Assembly: GCA_009760855.2 (NCBI GenBank)
Contig: WPIO01000132.1
Span: 796,501 to 860,500 of the forward strand
Length of the DNA: 64,000 nt
Reading direction: 5' to 3'
From: Cristatella mucedo
Lineage: Eukaryota > Bryozoa > Phylactolaemata > Cristatellidae
Shown here piece after piece: positions 57,807-64,000 of the stretch (position 1 is its first letter; every line of letters begins with the position of its first letter). Both the position numbers and the translations under genes were made by a program. The notes under the pieces were generated by a model, which was given only the letters and a program-made list of their open reading frames with translations, did no database searches and was not told where the DNA came from.

Positions 57807-58419
57807 GGCCTAGTGCTCACGTCGGCCGCCTGTTTGTGTAATAGTGCCCTTGGTGTGCTTGCCTGCCCTTCGACGTAGTCAGTCAGTGCCTTGTGCGATG
57901 CTTGGGTGCTACTAGCAATCTATCAGTCAGCCAGCCTATCGGAGGCCTAGGATTTTTGGCAGGTGGCAGCTGCCGCATTCGGTTTGCTTTTATTGTCCTA
58001 CGGTGGGTCGGCTGTTTGATGCATTTCGCTAAGGGCTTATTCGCATTGCTTTATTCCTTTTTATTTTTGCAATCATTTGTGGTGCTACTACGCCTTGACC
58101 ACGCCAATGATCCCTGTGCACATTGCTTGTAACCCGCCAAGAGCTTGCCTTGTCCGTAGCATGCCTCGTCTCGGAACATATGTCAGTCATCTCAATGCTC
58201 TAGGCGCATGTACATTTGCAAGAATATATAGCTTGCCGAAAAATGAGGGCTTGGCTTTGCTTTTGCTTGACTGGAGTCTTCCTTCAGATTCTATGAAGCG
58301 CTAATAACAAGCAATGTAGCACCTGCACGGTTCTGTGTAGTATGCCTGTGCGAAAATGATAACAACATTTTCTTATGTGCGCTCTTTCTTGTTTAATCCA
58401 TTTGCCGTGCTAGTTTGGA
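57807..58419. other. 3' flank of TXNDC17
   Basis: Probably includes the 3' UTR. A 79-codon frame at 57893-58132 is hydrophobic but has no start or splice support. Confidence 0.3.
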
Positions 58420-58590
58420 ACCTTGGTTAAGTTGCTTGCCTCAAGCCAAGGTCAAGGTACATGTATGTTGGCATGTATGACGAGGTGAATGCATTTAGAG
58501 GTCGTGGGCTCGAGCCCCGTGGCAAATGTGAAGGAAGCACTTGAATAGAGATTAAGTTCTCTTATGGCGCCTGACGAATGAATTGTGTTT
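58420..58590 (+). repeat. tRNA-derived SINE, family 2
   Basis: A-box-like 'ttaagttgcttgcctc', B-box 'gaggtcgtgggctcgagcccc', body 'gaataga gattaagttctctt' and 'ggcgcctgacgaatgaatt'. The best-preserved head of this family in the window. Confidence 0.65.
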
Positions 58591-58837
58591 CTATTTATTT
58601 GTCCTTGGCAAAATGCTGCTCGGAGATAGTATATGCCCCAAGAAAGCTTGAAAAATGAATCGCTGCATCCAATGCTACTATCTATGCTAGCCCAGCTTGT
58701 TCCTTAGCTATGCAGCTGTAGAAGTAGACCTGTAACTATTGCCTAAGCATGGGGACTGACACTTGCTCAGTTATACGTAACTCCCTAAAGCGTTGCAGCC
58801 AGAACTGCCGGTAACTGGGGGGGGGGGGAGCCATGAG

Positions 58838-60166
58838 CACGTGTCTCCTTTGCTAAAAGAGCTAGAATGGCTGCCGGTTGAGCAACGGATACAGACCAAA
58901 GTTCTTAGCTGACCCACAAGGCCTGCCACGGCTTGGTTCCTTCGTACCTAGCTGAACCTGTTTCAGCCTGTTCTCGCCCTCAGGTCCTGTGTGGACAATG
59001 AATTAGCTGCTCCATCCTTAAAGACCTCTGGCGACAGAGGCTTTAGCTCTGCATGTCCTAAACTGGAACTCTCTGCCACAATTCTTACTCAACAACTACT
59101 CTAATACTGTACTCTCCTCCTTTCCAGCGGTCCTGAGCTGCTAAAAGGCTTTGCTGTTCAAATAGGTGATGCTATTGTGCGACCTTCACCACGTGCTCGT
59201 AATCTAGGTGTCGTGTTCGACAGCTGCCTCAATTTCAAAAGCTTCATTCAGAAGACTGCCTCTACAGCTAGCCATCACATCCGATCCCTATCCAAGATTA
59301 GAAGCTGTCTCCCACAGTGGCTTGTAAAAAATTTAACTAGCTCTTTAGTTCTGTCTCGGCTTGATTATTGTAATTCCCTTTTGGCTGGGCTACCAAAGAA
59401 AGCTAGCTATTATGCCACTACAGCGGATTATGAATATAGCTGCAAGGCTGGTCTTCAAGTCCCAGTGGTTTGAGCACGTGTCACCTTTGCTGAAAGAGCT
59501 AGGATGGTTGCCGGTTGAGCAAAGGATACAGAGCAAAGTTCTTACGCTGACCCACAAGGCCCGCCACGGCTTGGCTCCTTCATACCTAGCTGAACTGCTG
59601 CATCAGTTTCAGCCTGTTCGCACCCTCAGGTCCTGTGTGGACAATAAATTAGCTGTCCCATTCCTCTGCTTAAAGACAGCTGGCGACAGAAGCTTTAGCT
59701 CTGCAGGTCCTAGAATGTGGCTTCCACGATTCTCGCATCTACTCTCCACGATGGCTTCTTTTTACGCAACGCTACTTCTATCTACTCTCTCAACTGCTCT
59801 CCTGACTCTGCTATGCTTCCCACTTTCTCTTTGTTGCGTGAGACGAAGTCTGTTGGCTACCGAATGCGTACCGAAAGCCGCTTAGGCTGTGAGTGCGCTA
59901 TACAAAACTCTCCTGCGTAACACCCACATGGTCTTTATGACTTTGTGGAGTTACTGACGGAGATACATACTTCGATGCTACTCACTTCATCAACTGCTCT
60001 CACGACTCTGCTATGCTTCCCACTTTCTCTTTGTTGCGTGAGATGAAGTCTGTTGGCTACCGAATGCTTACCGAAAGCCGCTTAGGCTGTGAGTGCGCTA
60101 TACAAAACTCTCCTGCGTAACACCCACATGGTCTTTATGACTTTGTGGAGTTACTGACGGAGATAC
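58838..60166 (+). mobile_element. Three fused partial copies of LINE family 2
   Basis: Segment 1 (about 58838-59146) covers PLLKELEWLPVEQRIQTKV-type sequence to the 3' coding end and then stops. Segment 2 (59147-59968) begins further 5' (RPSPRARNLGVVFDSCLNF), runs through SLVLSRLDYCNSLLAGLP and a one-base shift near 59400 to the stop near 59885, then the 3' UTR ending 'cggagatacat'. Segment 3 (about 59970-60166) repeats the last ~165 bases of segment 2 with about three differences. The family is a relative of the L2-like element with a different tail (ACATTACAT type). Confidence 0.7.
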
Positions 60167-61513
60167 ATGCCGTGCGTCCTAACGGGTATATCCCCATCGA
60201 TCAATGACTTCAGCCAACCAAACACCGAAGTTGAATCAGTCACGATTTAGACTTTCTGAAGTCCCCACGCAATAGCGATGTTAAGGCCTTTGATGACGCC
60301 TTCTAGCTCGGCGTTGTTTATATGCGAAGTATCGTCCGGCTTTCGAAGCCACGAGGCATCCTCAACCACTTTACCGTCAATCTCAAGGCACGTTTCATTA
60401 GCGATGCTGCTCGCATCACACCACAATTTTCCACTGACGACATTGGACACCTGCCACGCGCCCGTCACCGGATCAGAAGCTAGCACCCTTCGATGGACGG
60501 CGTGAGCAATTTCCAGAACCTCACTCGGCACTTTGCTGTCCCAGTCCTGATCGCTGGCTATACGTTTGAGGTAACTACAAGCGGGTCGCAGCCAGCCGGC
60601 TACCGGAAAATGCCCGACGAGTTGCCCACACCAAGAAAATAATTCTCGCCGCGTCAGCACTGACTGTATGGAGCCTATGGCATTATCTCGGCGCCACACG
60701 AGCTCGTTGCGTTTACTGTCAATGCGGTGGCCTAGGACACGACCACCCTCTAACTTTTCAGGTGGTTTTGCTTCAAGTCCGTACTCTCGGAGAAGCTCAA
60801 TCACACGGTCGTTTGAGACGATATTATTTTTCGCCAAAATGTCGTCAACATACGAATCTGTGCCGGATCTGACCCGCTCATCCATAGACAACACTTTATT
60901 TAAGATAAGTCATTATTTTTGGTGCAACGTTAAGGCCGAAACCCAGGCGAGTCAGGCAGTATCGGCGGCCATGAAATTCAACCAGCTGGTACTTCCACAA
61001 TGATGGGTCTACGTGAATTTGCAAATAGGCCCTACGCAGGTCCACGACGCTTACGTTTCGTCCCATTCGCCGCCATGCACGAAGTTTATTACTGCACACG
61101 TCCCCTTCAGCCGTTTGGCTCGACATGAACTGGTTGAGCTCGCGATAGTCAAGGACGGGCCTCACTTTCCCTTTGCTGCTTTGGACCACCGCCATCAAGG
61201 GAATCAGCCCACCGCACTCCCCGTGAAAAGGTTGAAGCCAACCACACTTTATCCAGTCCTCCACTTCCCGTTCATATTCTGCTTCTACCTCAGCCGGATG
61301 CGATATGAGGACACGCGGTTCTGCAGCAAGGGGGCCTGTACGCCTTCTTTCCAGTTCCAGCACACGCGCCACGCGCCATCGTGGAACACGGCAGTAAAAT
61401 CTTTGTCGGAGATTGCAAGCTCGCTCGAATTTCCGACCTTTGCAACGAGCGAAACGTCGGTGGCCGGGAGAGAGTAAGGGCAGGTTACACTGTTTCTTTC
61501 GCCGCGGATGCAT
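60167..61513 (-). pseudogene. Gypsy reverse transcriptase and RNase H, disrupted
   Basis: RT blocks are read across two frames. VEDWIKCGWLQPF, VRPVLDYRELNQ and VVDLRRAYLQIHV come first, then RLGFGLNVAPKIM before a frameshift near 60895, then the palm motif YVDD (60841-60852). RNase H follows with WCDASS and AELEG. A TAA at 60247-60249 cuts that domain, whose last conserved TDS block lies after it and before the truncation. The pre-RT linker is in a third frame, changing near 61315. Confidence 0.8.
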
Positions 61514-61590
61514 CGGGTCGCTGAAGCCTCATTACCGAAGTCAACTTGGCCTTCACCGCCATGCCCTTCGCGGACGCCGCCTAGCGCTCT

Positions 61591-61932
61591 TCATCCATCT
61601 TCATCCATCCCAAGGATGATGTCCCGGCCAGAAATTATATCGGTCACCAAACAATTAACCTCCAGCCGTATTCCTCTAATTAACAAACTGACCTTACACG
61701 TAGAGGTACAGAGAGCGAGGTCACCGTTCATCATCAAGATACCCTCCCTCGGAGGCTGCAGATCTCGAGAGGAGGCCAGCACTGATGCAAGCACCGTGCG
61801 GGAGCAGCCGGTGTCGACAAGTGCAGTAGCGAACTGGCCATTTAACATGACGCCAATGGAGAACAGTCGCGCCGAAGTCAAGGGGAACACGCTGGCGCAG
61901 GTGTTGGCGGTTCCCCTTATTCGTTTTTTTGA
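61591..61932 (-). pseudogene. Gypsy aspartic protease region
   Basis: The retropepsin motif LVDTGCS is clear, and a second hydrophobic core ends DIILGMD (family ILG-x-D). The frame lies at -1 relative to gag and connects to it through an A-AAA-AAC heptamer at 61924-61930. It ends at a TGA created by a 10-base tandem duplication (TGGATGAAGA) near 61605. Confidence 0.8.
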
Positions 61933-61940
61933 TCGCCGAA

Positions 61941-62642
61941 CTATTTACCACACGCAGCAGCTAGATGATTCGGATCGCCGCAGATCCAGCAAAGTCGCAT
62001 TCGCGGCCCGCTGCGAAAAGCCCGGTCGGTGAACCGCCTTTTCGAGTCCGGCCTAGACTGCACCACGACGCCTCGGGTCTGAGCGCGTCGATCCTCGAAA
62101 CGGCCGGCGAGACATGCCTCACTTGACGAGACAAAGTTCCTAGACTTTTCAACCAGCACTGGCAAATCAGCTCTAATACGTGAGCATGCCGCTCGAAGTT
62201 GCCGCTTTACGTGATCGGGTAGGCCCGACACAAATGCGCACTTCAGCAAAGACTCTGGGGGATACGAAGGTGCCCCCACTTGAGCAGCAATGACAATAGA
62301 CGCCAAGCGAACAAGGTCGGCCAAGTAGACGTCTGGCGACTCACCCTCACGAAGTTTTTTGCTCGATAACTCGTCGTACGTGCGGAAGCAATCGGGCAAA
62401 AACGCGGCACTGAGTGCGTGTTTCACCTTCGTATAGTCACTCTTATCACTGTCCACCAGCCCTTCATAGACGGCAAACGCTCCGCCGGTTAAATACAAGG
62501 GCATGAGTGTGGCAAGATCGTCATCTTTAACCTTGTTCGTCTTCGCCACGGAGTCCAGTCGACGTTCCCACTCGACGAAGTCCGTTTTGCCGTCATAAGG
62601 TGCGATTTTGCCTAGCATTACCATTGATGCCATTGACTCCAT
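61941..62642 (-). pseudogene. Gypsy gag
   Basis: About 233 residues from ATG 62640-62642. A capsid-like helical region (FVEWERRLDSV, the YLTGGAFAVYEGL segment, KLREGESPDVYLADLVRLA) is followed by a basic linker and a CCHC zinc knuckle, CWICGDPNHLAAAC. The frame stops at TAG 61941-61943, four codons before the slippery heptamer that would lead to the protease frame. Confidence 0.8.
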
Positions 62643-62725
62643 CCCACGAAATAGCTTGTGCTTCGATCCGCCTTGCACGAAGAACGCCTTGCACGAAGAA
62701 CGCCCGCACAGAACCAACACCAACA

Positions 62726-62815
62726 GTTTATTGTACTACAGAGCAGAGGGAACACGACTTTACTCGCCCCTATCTCCCCACTGAATCCCCCTCCTCGCCC
62801 ACGGCTGTTTTTGCC
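62726..62815 (-). repeat. LTR-like 3' portion upstream of gag
   Basis: On the minus strand the segment ends AATAAACTGTTGGTGTTG just before the gag leader. It matches 63327-63415, which ends AATAAACCACTGGTGTTG. A polyadenylation signal close to the end fits an LTR. LTR ends could not be fixed. Confidence 0.5.
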
Positions 62816-63326
62816 TGTGTTTTGACTGTGCTTACCGGCCTGTCCAAACCACACCACAGGCGGACCACAGCTTTGCACCACTGGTGATGATCATGACAGC
62901 TGTTTACCAAAGGAGCGGTACCGGCCTGCATATACTCAGACCACACAGTACAAGCATAGAGTAGCATAAAGCACTACGAGCTACCCTGTGATTATTAGTC
63001 AAATCCAAAGTCGCAGCAGACGCCTCAAGCCTCCCAAGGTTGAGAGGTTACAAGTGTGCTAACGAAACAAAATAGCCCAACAGCGAAGTGCAGGCTAATT
63101 AATAAATGCAACCAAGCTCTGAATAACAGTGCATTATAAACTATATCAATAGCGGAGACAGAGTACATCGGGGCACTCATTTGCCTTTCCGCCATAGGGG
63201 GCCGCGACCTGCGGTGCCCTCTATTCCTATGATGGACCATCGCCAGTGACGAGATCATCTCATACTTAGTTATCTAAGTTATCGTAGCGAACTGCACAGA
63301 CCGCTAGCCGAAGAGCAACACCAGTG
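62816..63326. other. Probable LTR or flanking sequence
   Basis: Contains a TATA-like 'gagtatatgcagg' on the minus strand (about 62930). No gene. It could be the rest of the gypsy 5' LTR. Confidence 0.3.
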
Positions 63327-63415
63327 GTTTATTTCACCACTCACAGAGCAGGGCAAAGCACGACTGTCTTCGCCCCTCTTGCCCACCGGACTCCCGCCCG
63401 ACTCCCTCGTCATAA
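63327..63415 (-). repeat. LTR-like 3' portion, second copy
   Basis: Match to 62726-62815 as above, in the same orientation. Lying just downstream (minus strand) of the frame at 63499-63969, it may be the 3' LTR end of a second element that extends out of the window. Confidence 0.45.
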
Positions 63416-63498
63416 GATTCACCAATAACACGTCCCGACTGCCTACCACATCGAGTGTCACAGCTCACTCGTATAACAATCAGGGGCAGTGTCATCAA

Positions 63499-63969
63499 TT
63501 AAATAGAAACCACATGCCCGCCTGATCTGGAGATCAATCTATGGCGTATTCTCCACTGTTTGGCAACAAGAAGGCTAAACAGTAAACACATCGTCCCCAT
63601 AGAGCGCCTAAGAGGCTGCTCGGAGGAGGCAGTCGCGACCGCACGATCTGTACAAACAAGCCGGCTGCGTTTGATATCTGCTTTCACGCGTCGCCGGGCC
63701 ACATATTTCTCCACCACTAACGCCTCGTCGGCCCGCACAGTCTCGCAGCCCACAGGTGTATCCCACACCACCACCACCACTTCGCTAGCCACCGCCATCG
63801 AGTCTCCGGGCATCGCCGCCGCATCTCCAATCCTGTGCCGTATCTCCGACCTGCACCGAATCTCCAATCTGCCCGGCGTCGCCGTCACGTCACCAACCTG
63901 TGCCGCGTCTCCGACCTGTTCAGCGTCTCCGACCTGCACCGCAACCCACCGGCTGATCGCAGGCCAATG
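63499..63969 (-). CDS. Open frame, possible C-terminal tail of a second retroelement polyprotein
   Basis: The N-terminal part is a degenerate repeat around QVGDA (from 'caggtcggagac' units); then comes a Val/Asp-rich stretch (EVVVVVWDTPVGC) and a basic block (YVARRRVKADIKRSRLV). A stop lies at 63970-63972 in this frame, while another frame is open to the window edge, so a frameshift is likely. Such acidic-then-basic tails are common at the ends of gypsy Pol proteins, and the LTR-like repeat follows. No catalytic motif is seen. Confidence 0.3.
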   Translation of the reverse strand, partial: HWPAISRWVAVQVGDAEQVGDAAQVGDVTATPGRLEIRCRSEIRHRIGDAAAMPGDSMAVASEVVVVVWDTPVGCETVRADEALVVEKYVARRRVKADIKRSRLVCTDRAVATASSEQPLRRSMGTMCLLFSLLVAKQWRIRHRLISRSGGHVVSI

Positions 63970-64000
63970 TCACCTTCGTGGCTTTCGCTGCCTCGCCGGT

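Larger units (their letters stand above)
60167..62725 (-). mobile_element. Broken Ty3/gypsy-type LTR retrotransposon
   Basis: Minus-strand gag, protease, reverse transcriptase and part of RNase H, ending abruptly inside RNase H at 60167 where family 2 LINE sequence begins. No integrase is left. The order PR-RT-RH and the RNase H block with WCDAS and NNAELEG fit the gypsy-like elements annotated as gap-pol in many invertebrates. A 16-bp tandem duplication lies in the leader (62672-62705). Several stops and frameshifts show it is inactive. Confidence 0.85.

Overview
The window is nuclear DNA from an animal. It carries intron-containing tektin-1 (a protein of cilia and sperm flagella), an intronless PIG-C subunit gene of GPI-anchor synthesis, and a four-exon TXNDC17 (TRP14-type thioredoxin) gene. 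All splice junctions read are GT/AG. The repeats fit a repeat-rich animal, probably an invertebrate: L2/CR1-like LINEs with ATT tails, tRNA-derived SINEs, a gypsy-type LTR element of the kind often labelled gap-pol in parasites and arthropods, a decayed Tc1 element, and long TA, GT and CT microsatellites. The species cannot be fixed from the sequence.

Layout. 0-9 kb: end of a small membrane-protein gene (954-1095), a microsatellite complex (2.8-3.45 kb), a Tc1 remnant, a SINE and PIGC (4990-5922, plus strand). 9-11.3 kb: TEKT1 (minus strand, five exons) in a GC-rich, CpG-rich block. 12-22.5 kb: two nearly identical L2-like LINEs in opposite orientation, the first split by a 1682-bp solo LTR; between them lies the first copy of a 2.3-kb dispersed repeat, and after them a 378-bp inverted repeat. 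22.5-44.6 kb: gene-poor, with diverged composite repeats present two or three times, a second LINE family and several SINEs. 45-51.5 kb: LTR-like repeat, second copy of the 2.3-kb repeat and a third young LINE end. 52-58 kb: a possible 62-residue two-exon gene, an orphan exon on the minus strand, and TXNDC17 with LINE pieces in its introns. 58.8-64 kb: fused partial copies of the second LINE family abutting a broken gypsy element (minus strand), then LTR-like repeats and the possible tail of another element.

The three confident genes act in separate processes (GPI anchors in the ER, ciliary doublet microtubules, cytosolic disulfide reduction) and show no operon-like link. Most of the sequence is mobile-element debris. 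I see no convincing new multi-gene system. The best leads are a derived in-frame stop shared by two young LINE copies, the iterated 2.3-kb repeat with a conserved multi-stem fold, a slippery heptamer placed just after the gag stop in the gypsy element, and several small intron-bearing genes that long-ORF scans miss. Boundaries of repeats were judged by eye and are approximate to about 5-20 bases.
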